From assembly GCA_016790285.1 (NCBI GenBank), contig JAEUPJ010000091.1, positions 62,001 to 126,000 of the forward strand: a stretch of DNA of 64,000 bases. Reading direction: 5' to 3'. Shown piece after piece: positions 1 through 9,306 of the stretch. The DNA is from Roseateles sp. (GTDB lineage: Bacteria; Pseudomonadota; Gammaproteobacteria; Burkholderiales; Burkholderiaceae_C). Positions within the stretch are counted from its first letter, which is position 1; the number at the start of each line of letters is the position of its first letter. Below the pieces are notes generated by a model. The model was not told where the DNA came from. It made no database searches and was given only the letters and a program-made list of their open reading frames with translations. The position numbers and the translations under genes were made by a program.

Positions 1-197
1 CTCTGGTTGCCGCCGGCCTCGCGCATGACGATCTCGAACAGGGGCTTCTCCACGAGCTTGATGAGCATCTCGTGCATGGAGTGCGGCTCCTGGCCGTCCA
101 GGTCACGGAAGAAGGCTTCGAGGTTGTCTCGGACGCAGGCGTCGATGGGGTTGGGCGGGGTGTTCTTCTGGGCGCTCATGGCGGGCAGTTCTGTCAT
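1..197 (-). CDS. fis: Fis-family DNA-binding protein, N-terminal part (cut by window edge)
   Basis: The reverse complement reads from an ATG at 195-197 through about 65 codons and is still open at base 1. The segment contains the Fis-like stretch NPIDACVRDNLEAFF and then EKPLFEIVMREAGGNQ, which leads into the helix-turn-helix. The HTH itself lies outside the window. Fis is a small nucleoid protein that bends DNA and modulates transcription. The dusB-fis gene pair is conserved in proteobacteria, and here the dusB stop and the fis start overlap by four bases (ATGA at 194-197), which implies co-transcription and translational coupling. I am confident of the family. Function in this organism is by analogy. 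Confidence 0.88.
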   Translation of the reverse strand, partial: MTELPAMSAQKNTPPNPIDACVRDNLEAFFRDLDGQEPHSMHEMLIKLVEKPLFEIVMREAGGNQ

Positions 198-1246
198 GCA
201 GCACAGGCTTCGTCGGCCTGGGCTTCGTCGTCGTTGGCAGCGGCCGCGGCAGGCGGCAGCCGTTCAAAGGTCTGGCCGAGTTCGTCGAACCAGTCGCGCA
301 GCGCCTGCAACTGCTGGTCGCAGCACTCGAGGGTGTTCATGTGCTGGCGAAAGGCCTCGCCGCCGGGCAGGCCGCGCACGGCCCAGCCGATGTGCTTGCG
401 GGCGCTGCGCACACCGCTGAGTTCGCCGTACAGGCCGTAGTGGTCGTGCAGGTGCTCGGTGAGCACGTCGCGCGCCTCAGCCACCGAGGGGGCCGGCAGG
501 TGCTCGCCGGTGGCCAGGAAATGGGCGACTTCCCGGAAGATCCACGGTCGGCCCTGCGCGGCGCGGCCGATCATCAGCGCGTCGGCACCGGTGTAGGCGA
601 GCACGTCGCGCGCCTTCTCGGGCGAGTCGATGTCGCCGTTGGCCACGACGGGGATGGTCAGCGCTGTCTTCACGGCAGCGATGGTGTCGTATTCGGCCAG
701 GCCCTTGTAGCCCTGCTCGCGGGTGCGGCCGTGGATGGTGAGCATCGCGATGCCGGCGGACTCGAACAGCCGCGCCAGGTGCAGCGCATTGCGCTCGTCG
801 GCGCTCCAGCCGGTGCGCATCTTGAGCGTGACGGGCACGCCCCGCGGCGCACAGACGGCCACCACAGCGTCCACGATCTCCAGCGCGAGCGCCTCGTTGC
901 GCATCAGCGCCGAGCCGGCCCACTTGTTGCAGACCTTCTTGGCCGGGCAGCCCATGTTGATGTCGATGATCTGGGCGCCGCGGTCGATGTTGTAGGCCGC
1001 GGCCTCGGCCATCATGGCGGCATCGGTGCCGGCGATCTGCACGGCGATGGGCCCGGGCTCGCCGGTGTGGTCGGCGCGGCGGGAGGTCTTGAGGCTGCCC
1101 CAGAGCTCCTTGCGCGAGGTCACCATCTCGCTGACCGCATAGCCCGCGCCCAGGCGGCGGCAGAGCTGGCGGAAGGGCCGGTCCGTCACCCCTGCCATCG
1201 GCGCCACGAAGAGCCGGTTGGGGAGAAGGTGGGGGCCGAGGTGCAC
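194..1246 (-). CDS. dusB: tRNA-dihydrouridine synthase B
   Basis: This is an FMN-dependent enzyme that reduces uridine to dihydrouridine in the tRNA D-loop. Visible family marks are the N-terminal VAPMAGVTDRPFR, the NMGCPAKKV segment carrying the catalytic cysteine, the LKMRTGW strand, IHGRTREQ and the phosphate-binding NGDI and IGRAAQGRPW motifs. I chose the GTG at 1244-1246 (350 aa) because it places the start just before the conserved LPNRLFVAPM. The frame is open to a GTG at 1288, which would add 14 residues. It overlaps fis at its 3' end. The C-terminal 30 residues are Ala-rich and unconserved. Confidence 0.93.
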   Translation of the reverse strand: MHLGPHLLPNRLFVAPMAGVTDRPFRQLCRRLGAGYAVSEMVTSRKELWGSLKTSRRADHTGEPGPIAVQIAGTDAAMMAEAAAYNIDRGAQIIDINMGCPAKKVCNKWAGSALMRNEALALEIVDAVVAVCAPRGVPVTLKMRTGWSADERNALHLARLFESAGIAMLTIHGRTREQGYKGLAEYDTIAAVKTALTIPVVANGDIDSPEKARDVLAYTGADALMIGRAAQGRPWIFREVAHFLATGEHLPAPSVAEARDVLTEHLHDHYGLYGELSGVRSARKHIGWAVRGLPGGEAFRQHMNTLECCDQQLQALRDWFDELGQTFERLPPAAAAANDDEAQADEACAA

Positions 1247-1324
1247 GAGGGATCTGCTCAAAAAAGAGGCGGGATTGTAGCCACCCACCCCGGACGGCTT
1301 TCCGGCTCACCCCACAATGGTGGA

Positions 1325-1822
1325 ATGGAAGCCTGGCTCTCACAGTTCATCACCAGCCTGCTCGGCGCCCTCGCCCTGCCCCAGGTCGGCCTCGTCGCGG
1401 TGTTCGTCGTCGCCTTCATCTCGGCCACGCTGCTGCCGCTGGGGTCGGAGCCTGCCGTCTACCTCGTCGTCAAGGCGGACCCCGGCATGTTCTGGCCCGT
1501 CATCGCGGTGGCGACCATCGGCAACACGCTGGGCGGCATGGTGTCGTGGTGGATGGGCTATGCGGCCGAGCGCGCCGTGGAAGCCGTGCGCCACCGCGAG
1601 CCGCCCAACCCGCGGGCGCTCGCCTGGCTCAAGCGCTTCGGCCCCAAGGCCTGCGTGATGAGCTGGCTGCCGGTGGTGGGCGACCCGCTGTGCGCCGTGG
1701 CCGGCTGGCTCCGGCTGCCCTTCTGGCCCTGCGTGGGCTGGATGGCCATCGGCAAGTTCCTGCGCTTCCTGCTCTACACCATCGCCCTCCTGTGGCTCAT
1801 CCCGGAATCCTGGCTGCAATGA
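1325..1822 (+). CDS. YqaA-family (DedA-like) inner-membrane protein
   Basis: A 165-aa hydrophobic protein with about four predicted membrane segments. It resembles E. coli YqaA and the wider VTT/DedA group: a gap-free N-terminal helix, the ATLLPLGSEPAV motif with the conserved acidic residue, a GNTLGGMVSWWMG segment, and a C-terminal half with LKRFGPKACVMSWLPVVGDPLC. Members are thought to act in membrane lipid or ion homeostasis, but the exact substrate of YqaA proteins is not settled. The ATG at 1325 is just ahead of the first conserved residues. The stop overlaps the next start (ATGA at 1819-1822), so it is coupled to the carboxypeptidase gene. It is divergent from dusB. Confidence 0.8.
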   Translation: MEAWLSQFITSLLGALALPQVGLVAVFVVAFISATLLPLGSEPAVYLVVKADPGMFWPVIAVATIGNTLGGMVSWWMGYAAERAVEAVRHREPPNPRALAWLKRFGPKACVMSWLPVVGDPLCAVAGWLRLPFWPCVGWMAIGKFLRFLLYTIALLWLIPESWLQ

Positions 1823-3309
1823 ACACCACCGCCTACCGAGACCTCGCCGCGCGACAGCAGCGGCTGCACCGCCTGGGCCACCTCCAGGCCATCGCCCAGT
1901 GGGACCAGGCCGCCAACATGCCCGCCAAGGGCAACGAGGCGCGCAGCCTGGCCCTGGCCGAGATGGACGGCCTGCTGCACCAGCTCGCCACCGACCCGGC
2001 CCTGGCCGGGCTGCTCGACGCCGCCGCCGGCGAGCCGCTGGACGACGCGCAGCAGGCCAACCTGCGCGAGATCCGCCGCGCCTGGCGCTCGGCCAACGCG
2101 CTGCCGCAGGCGCTGGTGGAGGCCAAGAGCCTGGCCAACAACCGCTGCGAGCACGCCTGGCGCAGCCAGCGGCCGGCCAACGACTGGGCGGGCTTCGTGC
2201 CCAACCTGCGCGAAGTGCTGAAGATCGCCCGCCAGGAGGCGGAGCTGCGGTCGCAAAGCGGCGGGCTGTCGAAGTACGACGCGTTGCTGGACAACTACGA
2301 GCCCGGCATGCGCAGCGCCGACGTCGAGCGCGCGTTCGCGCCGCTGCGCGAGTGGCTGCCCGGGCTGATCCGCGACGTGCTGGCGCGGCAGTCGCGCGAG
2401 ACCGTCATCCAGCCCGTCGGCCCCTTCCCGACCGCTGCGCAGAAGGCCCTCGGCCTGGACGCGATGCGGCTGATGGGCTTCGACTTCGCGGCCGGCCGAC
2501 TGGACGAGAGCACCCACCCCTTCTGCGGCGGCGTGCCCGAGGACGTGCGCATGACCACGCGCTACCGCGAGGACGACTTCCTGCCCGCGCTGATGGGCGT
2601 CATCCACGAAACGGGCCACGGGCGCTACGAGCAGGGCCTGCCGCGCGAGCTGCTCGGCCAGCCCGTGGCCCGTGCGCGCTCCATGGGCATCCACGAGAGC
2701 CAGAGCCTGTCGTTCGAGATGCAGCTGGGCAGCCACCCCGCCTTCGCCGGGCTGCTCGCGCCGCTGCTGGTCAAGCATTTCGGCGACCAGCCGGCCTTCG
2801 AGCCCGGCAACCTGCACAAGCTGCTCACGCGCGTGCAGCCGGGCTTCATCCGCGTGGATGCCGACGAGGTCACCTACCCCGCCCACATCCTGCTGCGCTT
2901 TGACATCGAGCGCGCACTGATCGAAGGCGAAGCCGAGGTGGAGGACATCCCGGCGCTGTGGAACGCGAAGATGGCCGAACTGCTCGGCCTGGACACGCGC
3001 GGCAATTTCAAGGACGGCCCCATGCAGGACGTGCACTGGCCGGCCGGCCTGTTCGGCTACTTCCCGTGCTACACGCTCGGTGCCATGTACGCGGCGCAGT
3101 GGTTCGCCGCCATGCGAGCCCAGGAGCCGCGCCTGGACGCGCGCATCGCCGCGGGCGAACTCGGCAGCGTGTTCGAGTGGCTCTCCACGCACGTCTGGCA
3201 GGCCGCCAGCCGCTACGAGACGCCCGAACTCGTGCAGCGCGCCAGTGGCGAACCGCTCAACCCGGCGCATTTCGAGGCCCACCTGCGCAGCCGCTACCTG
3301 GGCGCCTGA
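1819..3309 (+). CDS. M32 family (Taq-type) metallocarboxypeptidase
   Basis: A 496-aa cytoplasmic zinc carboxypeptidase that removes C-terminal residues from peptides. The active-site motif HETGH (in VIHETGHGRYEQG) supplies two zinc ligands and the catalytic Glu, and the downstream HESQS supplies the third ligand region, as in Thermus Taq carboxypeptidase and the Bacillus M32 enzyme. Other family marks are YPAHILLRFDIER near residue 355 and LGAMYAAQ near residue 420. Length is typical of the family (about 500 aa). The start ATG overlaps the stop of the YqaA-like gene. The gene converges on the lpxC-side minus-strand genes, with a hairpin between them. Confidence 0.93.
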   Translation: MNTTAYRDLAARQQRLHRLGHLQAIAQWDQAANMPAKGNEARSLALAEMDGLLHQLATDPALAGLLDAAAGEPLDDAQQANLREIRRAWRSANALPQALVEAKSLANNRCEHAWRSQRPANDWAGFVPNLREVLKIARQEAELRSQSGGLSKYDALLDNYEPGMRSADVERAFAPLREWLPGLIRDVLARQSRETVIQPVGPFPTAAQKALGLDAMRLMGFDFAAGRLDESTHPFCGGVPEDVRMTTRYREDDFLPALMGVIHETGHGRYEQGLPRELLGQPVARARSMGIHESQSLSFEMQLGSHPAFAGLLAPLLVKHFGDQPAFEPGNLHKLLTRVQPGFIRVDADEVTYPAHILLRFDIERALIEGEAEVEDIPALWNAKMAELLGLDTRGNFKDGPMQDVHWPAGLFGYFPCYTLGAMYAAQWFAAMRAQEPRLDARIAAGELGSVFEWLSTHVWQAASRYETPELVQRASGEPLNPAHFEAHLRSRYLGA

Positions 3310-3321
3310 GCGGCACCCACG

Positions 3322-3353
3322 CAAAAAAGAAGGCCGCTCCCACAGGAGCGGCC
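3322..3353 (-). terminator. Intrinsic terminator for the minus-strand lpxC-side transcript
   Basis: An 8-bp perfect stem (GGCCGCTC at 3332-3339 with GAGCGGCC at 3346-3353) has a 6-nt loop. On the minus strand it is followed by a U-rich run (complement of the A-run at 3323-3330). On the plus strand no T-run follows, so I assign it to transcription coming from lpxC and the small membrane gene. It could still slow convergent transcripts. The 3354-3560 stretch between it and the next gene shows no further feature. Confidence 0.65.
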
Positions 3354-3560
3354 CCAAGCTACTTCAACGATCTCTCTCTATCCAACCATCACGCTTCCCC
3401 GGCCCCCCGGCCATCTCCGCGCATGGCACCCAGGCCTGTTGCAACGCCTGGGCTGGGTCACCGCCGTTGCCAGCTGTGACCGTGATTACATTTTGAGCAA
3501 CTTCCGGCCGGGCCGCATCCCCGCAAGCCAAGGGGAGGCCGGCGCGGGCCGTGACACGCG

Positions 3561-3746
3561 TCACAGCAGCACGGCCAGCCGCTCCAGGATCAGCACGCCG
3601 AAGAAGGCCAGGCCGGCGATCAGCGTCCATTTCATGATGACGAGCCCGATGCGCCGCCAGCGCGCCTGGCCGGTGGCGACGGACAGCGCAAAGCACACGA
3701 CCGCCGCAAACAGCAGCAGCCCGATGACGAGGCGGGCGATCAGCAT
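3561..3746 (-). CDS. Small two-helix membrane protein downstream of lpxC
   Basis: A 61-aa protein that is almost entirely hydrophobic: a first helix at about residues 3-23, a short basic loop (QARWRRIG), and a second helix at about residues 35-56. It starts three bases after the lpxC stop, so it belongs to the lpxC transcript, and the terminator lies about 210 bp further on. I do not recognise a named family. Tiny membrane proteins next to lpxC occur in other Burkholderiales, as I recall, but no function is known to me. Confidence 0.65.
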   Translation of the reverse strand: MLIARLVIGLLLFAAVVCFALSVATGQARWRRIGLVIMKWTLIAGLAFFGVLILERLAVLL

Positions 3747-3749
3747 GGC

Positions 3750-4685
3750 TTACCAGGCCGGGGCAAGTTCGGCGAAGCCCTTGGGCGCGGCGCGTTCGTT
3801 GTCGAAGGTGACCACCTCGTAGGCGGATTCGTCGGCCAGCAGCGCGCGCAGCAGCTTGTTGTTCAGCGCGTGGCCGCCCTTGAACGAGGTGTAGGCCGCC
3901 AGCAGCGGCATGCCCGCCACCTGCATGTCGCCGATGGCGTCGAGGATCTTGTGCTTGACGAACTCGTCGTCGTAGCGGAGCCCGTCGGCATTGAGCACCT
4001 TGTAGTCGTCCACCACGATGGCGTTGTCCATCGAGCCGCCGAGCGTGAGGCCGCGCGAGCGCATGACGTCGATGTCGGCCGTCATGCCGAAGGTGCGCGC
4101 GCGGGCGATCTCCTTCTTGTACTGCCCCGAGCCCATGTCGAAGACGAACTGGCTGCCCGTGGCCGCAACGGCCGGGTTGTCGAACTCGATCTCGAAGCTC
4201 AGCGTGTAGCCGTGGTGCGGCTCCAGCCGGGCCCACATCAGCTTCTTGCCCTCGCCCTGGCGCACTTCCACGGGCTTCCTGACCTTGAGGAAGCGCTTGG
4301 GCGCGTCCTGCATGACGATGCCGGCCGACTGCAGCAGGAAGACGAAGCTCGCGGCCGAGCCGTCCAGCACGGGCACCTCGTCGGCGTTGATGTCGATGAC
4401 GAGGTTGTCCAGGCCCAGGCCGGCGCAGGCCGACAGCAGGTGCTCGATGGTCTGCACCTTGGGGCCGCCCGGGTCACCGCCGGGGCTGATGGTGGTGGCC
4501 ATGCGCGTGTCGCTGACGGACATGACGCTCACCGGGATGTCCACGGGCGGGCAGAGGTCGACGCGACGAAAGACGATGCCGGTGTCCGGCGGCGCGGGGC
4601 GCAAGGTCAGCTCGACCTTCTGGCCGCTGTGGATGCCCACGCCGACGGCGCGCGTGATCGACTTCAGGGTGCGTTGCTTGACCAT
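3750..4685 (-). CDS. lpxC: UDP-3-O-acyl-N-acetylglucosamine deacetylase
   Basis: LpxC catalyses the committed step of lipid A synthesis, a zinc-dependent deacetylation of UDP-3-O-acyl-GlcNAc in the cytoplasm. All key motifs are present: [11 protein letters not shown] (first zinc His), [10 protein letters not shown] (second His and the Asp ligand) and the GGHALNN catalytic His region. It has the usual length (311 aa). In most proteobacteria lpxC directly follows ftsZ. Here the two are about 5.2 kb apart, separated by a histidine kinase, a rhamnosidase and an insertion-sequence remnant. The gap to the kinase gene is only 18 bp, so lpxC may now depend on transcription through that kinase gene. 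Confidence 0.97.
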   Translation of the reverse strand: MVKQRTLKSITRAVGVGIHSGQKVELTLRPAPPDTGIVFRRVDLCPPVDIPVSVMSVSDTRMATTISPGGDPGGPKVQTIEHLLSACAGLGLDNLVIDINADEVPVLDGSAASFVFLLQSAGIVMQDAPKRFLKVRKPVEVRQGEGKKLMWARLEPHHGYTLSFEIEFDNPAVAATGSQFVFDMGSGQYKKEIARARTFGMTADIDVMRSRGLTLGGSMDNAIVVDDYKVLNADGLRYDDEFVKHKILDAIGDMQVAGMPLLAAYTSFKGGHALNNKLLRALLADESAYEVVTFDNERAAPKGFAELAPAW

Positions 4686-4703
4686 GCCTGGATTGTCCCA
4701 GGA

Positions 4704-6677
4704 TCACACCGTCGTTCGGCGTTCCACGGGCAATCGCAGCGATAGCCTGGTGCCATGGCCGGGCGAGGAATCGATGCGCAGCTTGCCGCCCAGGCGCTGT
4801 GCCCGCTTGATCTGGCTCTTGAGGCCGCGGCCATGCTGGATGCTCTGCAGGTCGAAGCCGGCGCCGTCGTCCTCGACGCGGATCTCGACATAGTTGCCGT
4901 GGTGGCGCGTGACCATGCGCACGCGGCTGGCCCGGGCGTGCTTGAGGACGTTGTTGAGGGCTTCCTGCATCAGGCGCAGCACGTGCAGCGCGTCGGGCGG
5001 CTCGAGCCACGGCAGCGTGGGCAGGTCCTGCACGTCCCAGTCGAGCTTGAGGCCGCCGGTCTGCAGCCGCTTGCCCAGGCGGTAGCGCATGGTGGCCAGC
5101 AGCGAGACCAGGTCGTGGCCCACGGGTTCGAGCGAGTCGATGACCAGCCGCAGGTCGTCCACGCACTCGCGCAGCACCTCCACGCACTGCTCGTGGGACA
5201 TGCTGCCCTGCTCCATCGCCACCAGGGCCGACAGCAGCGCCGAGCCCAGCCCGTCGTGCATGTCGGCCATGATGCGCTGGCGCTCCAGCAGCAGCGCCTG
5301 CTGGCGCTCGGCCTCGCGCAGCTGGGCGTTCTGCGCCTGCATGACGGAGACCTGCTCGTCCAGGTCTTCCTGGAGCTGGCTGTTCTCGGCCTTGACCTGC
5401 TCGACGGCTCCCACGTAGCGGCGCTGCACCGCGTGCAGGAAGCTCAGCATGACCGCCAGCGTGGCCACCGGCATCAGGAACACATGCTCATGCCAGGCCC
5501 AGCCCGCCAGCACCGCCAGGTCGTGCACGCCGATGAGGCCGCCGAGGATGAGCGCCAGGGCCATCACGGTCAGCTCCGAGCGCCGTTCGCGCCAGGCCGT
5601 CCACGCCACCCAGGCGGTGCCCGTGGCGGCCACGATGGCGGTCACGGTGTACTGCAGCACCACCATGTCCCACTGGCGCAGCCACAGCGGCATCGTGAAC
5701 AGGCTGACCGCCAGCACATTGGCCGTCAGCAGCCACTCGAGCCAGCGCAGCCGGCGGCAGGCAAAGCGCATCGCGAACAACAGCGCCGTCAGCAGCACCC
5801 AGCCCATGGAGGCGTGGGTAGCCCACCAGAACCAGTCCTGCGCCAGGGGCGACGCGGGCGGGGTGACGTAGTAGTGCAGGTTGCGCACCATCCAGGCGGC
5901 GGCCGTGAGCGCGAACAGGCCGTAGATGGCTTCACCCGGCCGGCGCAGCCACAGCGTCAGCGCGAACAGGCCGAGCACCGCCAGCGTCAGGCTGACCGCC
6001 TGGGGCAGGCCCGTCTGCGCGCGCACCCGCCACTGCCAGCGCTTCTCCAGCACCTCCCGGGGGCCGACCCACAGGCGCGACACGACGTGATAGCTTTCCG
6101 CCGGCACGGGCAAGGCCACGACCAGGTCGAGCCCCGACTCACCAGGGCCCGGCAGCGGCAGCCACAAGGGCTGCAACCACTGCTCGCGCTCGGCGTGCTG
6201 GTTGTCGAGCAGCGGCCGCCAGCCCTGCTCGGTGCGCACCAGCACGGCGGCCGACAGCGTCACCAGCCGGGGCAGGTAAAGGGCCTGGGCCTCGTCGACA
6301 CCGGCCGGCACATGCAGCCGGTACCAGCGCATCTCGTAGCCGCGCGAGTCACTGACCAGCGTGGCGCCGGGGCGGGCGCGTACATCGGGCATGGTCACGG
6401 GCTGCCAGGCTGCGGGCGTGTCGGGCGGCAGCAGTTCGGCAGGCAGGTCCAGGCGGTCTTCGGCCACCACGGCGTGCCGGCGCAGCGCGGCCCACCAGGC
6501 TTCGAGCTGGTCGCGGCTCCATGCGGTGGTGGCGACTTCGGTGGCTGCGGCCACGTCGGCCGCATGGCGCGGGCTGGGCTGGGGCAGGCTCTGGGCCAAA
6601 GCCGGTAGGCAAAAGCACAGGCCCAGCCATAACAGCCAGCCGCGCAGCAAGCCCTGCAGGCCGCGCAGCTCAGGCAT
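4704..6677 (-). CDS. 7TM sensor histidine kinase (NarL/DesK-type, HisKA_3)
   Basis: A 657-aa membrane sensor kinase. A signal peptide (residues 1-29, ending in ALAQ) precedes an extracytoplasmic domain to about residue 218. Seven hydrophobic segments follow (about 224-415), an architecture like 7TMR-DISM proteins. A coiled coil (about 425-465) leads to the HisKA_3 dimerisation helix with phospho-acceptor His474 in MADMHDGLGSA. The C-terminal ATPase has EALNNVLKHA (N-box), VEDDGAGFD (G1) and GRGLKSQ (G2). Such kinases normally pair with a LuxR-type response regulator, and none is adjacent. The signal sensed is unknown. It sits directly upstream of lpxC, so a link to envelope state is an attractive inference but unproven. 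Confidence 0.88.
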   Translation of the reverse strand: MPELRGLQGLLRGWLLWLGLCFCLPALAQSLPQPSPRHAADVAAATEVATTAWSRDQLEAWWAALRRHAVVAEDRLDLPAELLPPDTPAAWQPVTMPDVRARPGATLVSDSRGYEMRWYRLHVPAGVDEAQALYLPRLVTLSAAVLVRTEQGWRPLLDNQHAEREQWLQPLWLPLPGPGESGLDLVVALPVPAESYHVVSRLWVGPREVLEKRWQWRVRAQTGLPQAVSLTLAVLGLFALTLWLRRPGEAIYGLFALTAAAWMVRNLHYYVTPPASPLAQDWFWWATHASMGWVLLTALLFAMRFACRRLRWLEWLLTANVLAVSLFTMPLWLRQWDMVVLQYTVTAIVAATGTAWVAWTAWRERRSELTVMALALILGGLIGVHDLAVLAGWAWHEHVFLMPVATLAVMLSFLHAVQRRYVGAVEQVKAENSQLQEDLDEQVSVMQAQNAQLREAERQQALLLERQRIMADMHDGLGSALLSALVAMEQGSMSHEQCVEVLRECVDDLRLVIDSLEPVGHDLVSLLATMRYRLGKRLQTGGLKLDWDVQDLPTLPWLEPPDALHVLRLMQEALNNVLKHARASRVRMVTRHHGNYVEIRVEDDGAGFDLQSIQHGRGLKSQIKRAQRLGGKLRIDSSPGHGTRLSLRLPVERRTTV

Positions 6678-6921
6678 TTCCGTGATTTCTAGGCACTAAC
6701 ATGGGCCGCGAGCATGCCACATGGGACGCTCCCGCCCCCCTGATGCCCAGGCGGCGGAGGTGACCGCTCAGACCCTGCCGGCAGGTCAGCTTCACCGCGC
6801 TGTACCCGGCGCAGGCTTGTGTCGACCGCCTCGCGCACCCATCACCACACGGACTGGATGGCCGGCGCGTGCGGGCCTGTCTTGTCCGCCCCCTCGGTCT
6901 GCCTTGTGGGCTGAAGGCCCC

Positions 6922-9231
6922 TCAACGACTGTCGTCTCGAAGGCTCATTCGCGTGCGCTCACCCTGCAAAGGGTAGGTTTTGCCGCGCCAGACAAACTGG
7001 CCGGGCAGCCCCTCGGGCGACTGGATATCCACTTGCAACCTGCCCTTCGAGCGCCTGTAGCGGACAGACACCGGTCCATGCGGAGTCGCTGCGGCGGCAT
7101 CAAGCTGCGTGAGCGGGCCGAGCTCGGGCGCAATACGCAGGCGCGAATATCCAGGCGCGTCGGACCGGATGCCGGCGACTATGCGGAGTAGATCCGCAGT
7201 GGGATGTGCGCTCCAAGCATGCGTATCCGAGCGGGTCTTGCCGCGCGACTCCGGCCAAGTGGTGTAATTGAGCGCCAGCAACTCCCGCCAAGTCTGCAGC
7301 AGCGAGTGATAGTGACGACCCAAGCCCACATGGTCGTAGGCCCGCACCAGGTGCCATGCGAAGTAGTAGGTCATGGCGAACATTTCAGGGGGCGAATCGA
7401 CCCCACGACCCGGCACCGTAATTCGCTCAAGAACACCCTGCGCTTCGTCTTTGTTCGCCACGTCGTACAGCACGGCAAGCGCGTTCATGTGCTGGCTGTA
7501 CTTCTCGCTGCCACGCACCTTGAAATCCGGGTTGTCGGCATACAGCCCACGCTGCGGGTTCCAACACTGGCTGCGAATCGCAGCACGCGCGGCGGTGGCC
7601 TGCGCGCGATAGGTCTTGGCTTGTAAAACTTCTCCTTGCGCAGTTTCCAACGCCGCCGCCTGCTTCAGGGCGCCCAACCACAGCACCGTCATCAGGCAAC
7701 TACCACCGCCCTTGCCATACGAGGGAAAGATGGTCCGATCATCCCAGCGCTGGCCGGACCAGTCGATAAAGTTCCAGTGGGGATTGGCGCCAAGCAAGCC
7801 CTGCGGCGTGCGCAACTTTTCGTACCAGGCCAGCACCTCGCGCATGCGAGGCAAGTGGCGACGGATCGGCGCATGGTCTGGCTGCTCCAGCAGCCAGTCA
7901 TGCAGCATGGCAATCCATGAAAGCGAAAACGTCGTGATGACGTTACTGCTGCGGCTGGGGTAAGCGCCTTCAACAAGACCGCCGCTCACATTCGACTCCG
8001 CGAACACGTCTATGGCCTGCAATGCAAGCTGCGGGTCACCAGAAACGGCATAGGAGATCAGCATCTGGAGCCGGGTATCACCGGCATATTGCAGTTGCTC
8101 CCAGAAGGAACTGTCCATGAACGTTTCGTGCGCATCTACACGCAAGGTTCGCCATCCGATGTCGAAGATGCGATTGAGCTGCGGATCATTGCTCACGAAC
8201 CTCCCGACCTGGTCGAACGGGTAGCCGGTGTCGACGACATGCAATGAATCCAAGATCAGAGGCTCATCCGCCGTCACGATCTCAAGTTTCAAGAAGCGCC
8301 AGGTGCGCCACCACAACGTCGAGAACGACTCCCTCTTGCCATTAGCAACAAAGGTGTCATGGATTCCGCGCGGTTCAAGATCACCTACAAGATTGCGGTC
8401 GCCCTTGTTGCCATCGGCGTCGTACAGCGCCTCGGCGTAGGTCACCTTGACCCGCGCATCGCGGCCACCGCTCGTTGCAAGTGCCGTGTAGGACGAAGCC
8501 ATCGCCTCGCGCCGGATCAGCAAATAGCCGGAGGTGTGAGCAGGAATGACGAGTGAGGCATGCGGAAACTGCCCGGCAGCCAACGAAGCGCGTACCACCT
8601 GGCCGGGCGAGGCGGCCACAATACGCTGCGGCGGCAATGGGTCAGGAATCAGCGTGCGCCCGGCTGCAGCCGGCGCAGACACCGCGTCCACCCAGTCAGC
8701 GAGTGGTAGCCGCGAATCGATGGTTTCCGGTGCAGAAGCCACGTAGTACTCAGGCTGCAGTTGCTCCGAGCCGCTCTCAGCACTATGTCGAACATCAATT
8801 CGTACTTGCCATCCGGGCACGTCCGTCGCGAAGTCCGCGCCCGTGAGTCTAAAACCGGTAGCCAGACTCTGCTGCGCAAGTGGCGCGAACTTGCCGAAGT
8901 TCCAAACCACAGCCTCGATCCGGTTGTGCCTGCTTAGATAGGGGGCAAGATCAACTCGCGTCTTGCGCCAGCGTTGCAGTGTTCCCGTGGAGGGGCCCCG
9001 CGCCACGACTTGACCATTGACAGACAGGATAAAGCGGCTGTCTGCGGTCACCTCAACAGGAAGCTGTGCAGGCACAACATCTAACTGAACTTCCCGTCGG
9101 AACTGCAGCACCACTGGCGTCGCCGTAGCCTGCGGATGCGTAATCCAGGCATCGGCATCTCCGCCGGCCGCAGTCGCCACGCCCGCCCAGAGCAGGGCAA
9201 CCATTGCTGCGAACAATCGTTTGATCATCAT
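6922..9231 (-). CDS. GH78-like alpha-L-rhamnosidase, secreted
   Basis: A 769-aa protein starting at the ATG at 9229-9231, chosen because it opens a clear signal peptide ending in ATAA. The frame is open further upstream, into the IS remnant. The N-terminal half is beta-rich (accessory carbohydrate-binding type). The (alpha/alpha)6 barrel begins near residue 340 and contains DSSFWEQLQYAGDTR and, later, TRSDTHAWSAHPTADLL, both characteristic of family GH78. The C-terminus is a small beta domain ending RYRRSKGRLQVDIQSPEG. Rhamnosidases release terminal L-rhamnose from pectic or algal polymers and glycosides. Base composition is clearly lower in GC than the neighbours (32 of 60 at 8041-8100 against 44 of 60 at 4321-4380, counted by eye), suggesting acquisition by transfer. 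The 244 bp between it and the kinase gene hold nothing I recognise. Confidence 0.85.
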   Translation of the reverse strand: MMIKRLFAAMVALLWAGVATAAGGDADAWITHPQATATPVVLQFRREVQLDVVPAQLPVEVTADSRFILSVNGQVVARGPSTGTLQRWRKTRVDLAPYLSRHNRIEAVVWNFGKFAPLAQQSLATGFRLTGADFATDVPGWQVRIDVRHSAESGSEQLQPEYYVASAPETIDSRLPLADWVDAVSAPAAAGRTLIPDPLPPQRIVAASPGQVVRASLAAGQFPHASLVIPAHTSGYLLIRREAMASSYTALATSGGRDARVKVTYAEALYDADGNKGDRNLVGDLEPRGIHDTFVANGKRESFSTLWWRTWRFLKLEIVTADEPLILDSLHVVDTGYPFDQVGRFVSNDPQLNRIFDIGWRTLRVDAHETFMDSSFWEQLQYAGDTRLQMLISYAVSGDPQLALQAIDVFAESNVSGGLVEGAYPSRSSNVITTFSLSWIAMLHDWLLEQPDHAPIRRHLPRMREVLAWYEKLRTPQGLLGANPHWNFIDWSGQRWDDRTIFPSYGKGGGSCLMTVLWLGALKQAAALETAQGEVLQAKTYRAQATAARAAIRSQCWNPQRGLYADNPDFKVRGSEKYSQHMNALAVLYDVANKDEAQGVLERITVPGRGVDSPPEMFAMTYYFAWHLVRAYDHVGLGRHYHSLLQTWRELLALNYTTWPESRGKTRSDTHAWSAHPTADLLRIVAGIRSDAPGYSRLRIAPELGPLTQLDAAAATPHGPVSVRYRRSKGRLQVDIQSPEGLPGQFVWRGKTYPLQGERTRMSLRDDSR

Positions 9232-9306
9232 TTCGCGCGCGAACTTGCAAAGCATGGAAACCGCCCCGGGATCCGTGGAGGCCCCAACTCTTGAGAGGAT
9301 GGAGCC

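Noticed and set aside
341-1288. Long open frames opposite to dusB and, likewise, opposite to most dcw genes
   Set aside because: These arise from the strong GC bias at third codon positions. Their predicted proteins are Arg/Ala/Gly/His-rich without any domain pattern, while the frame on the other strand carries clear family motifs.
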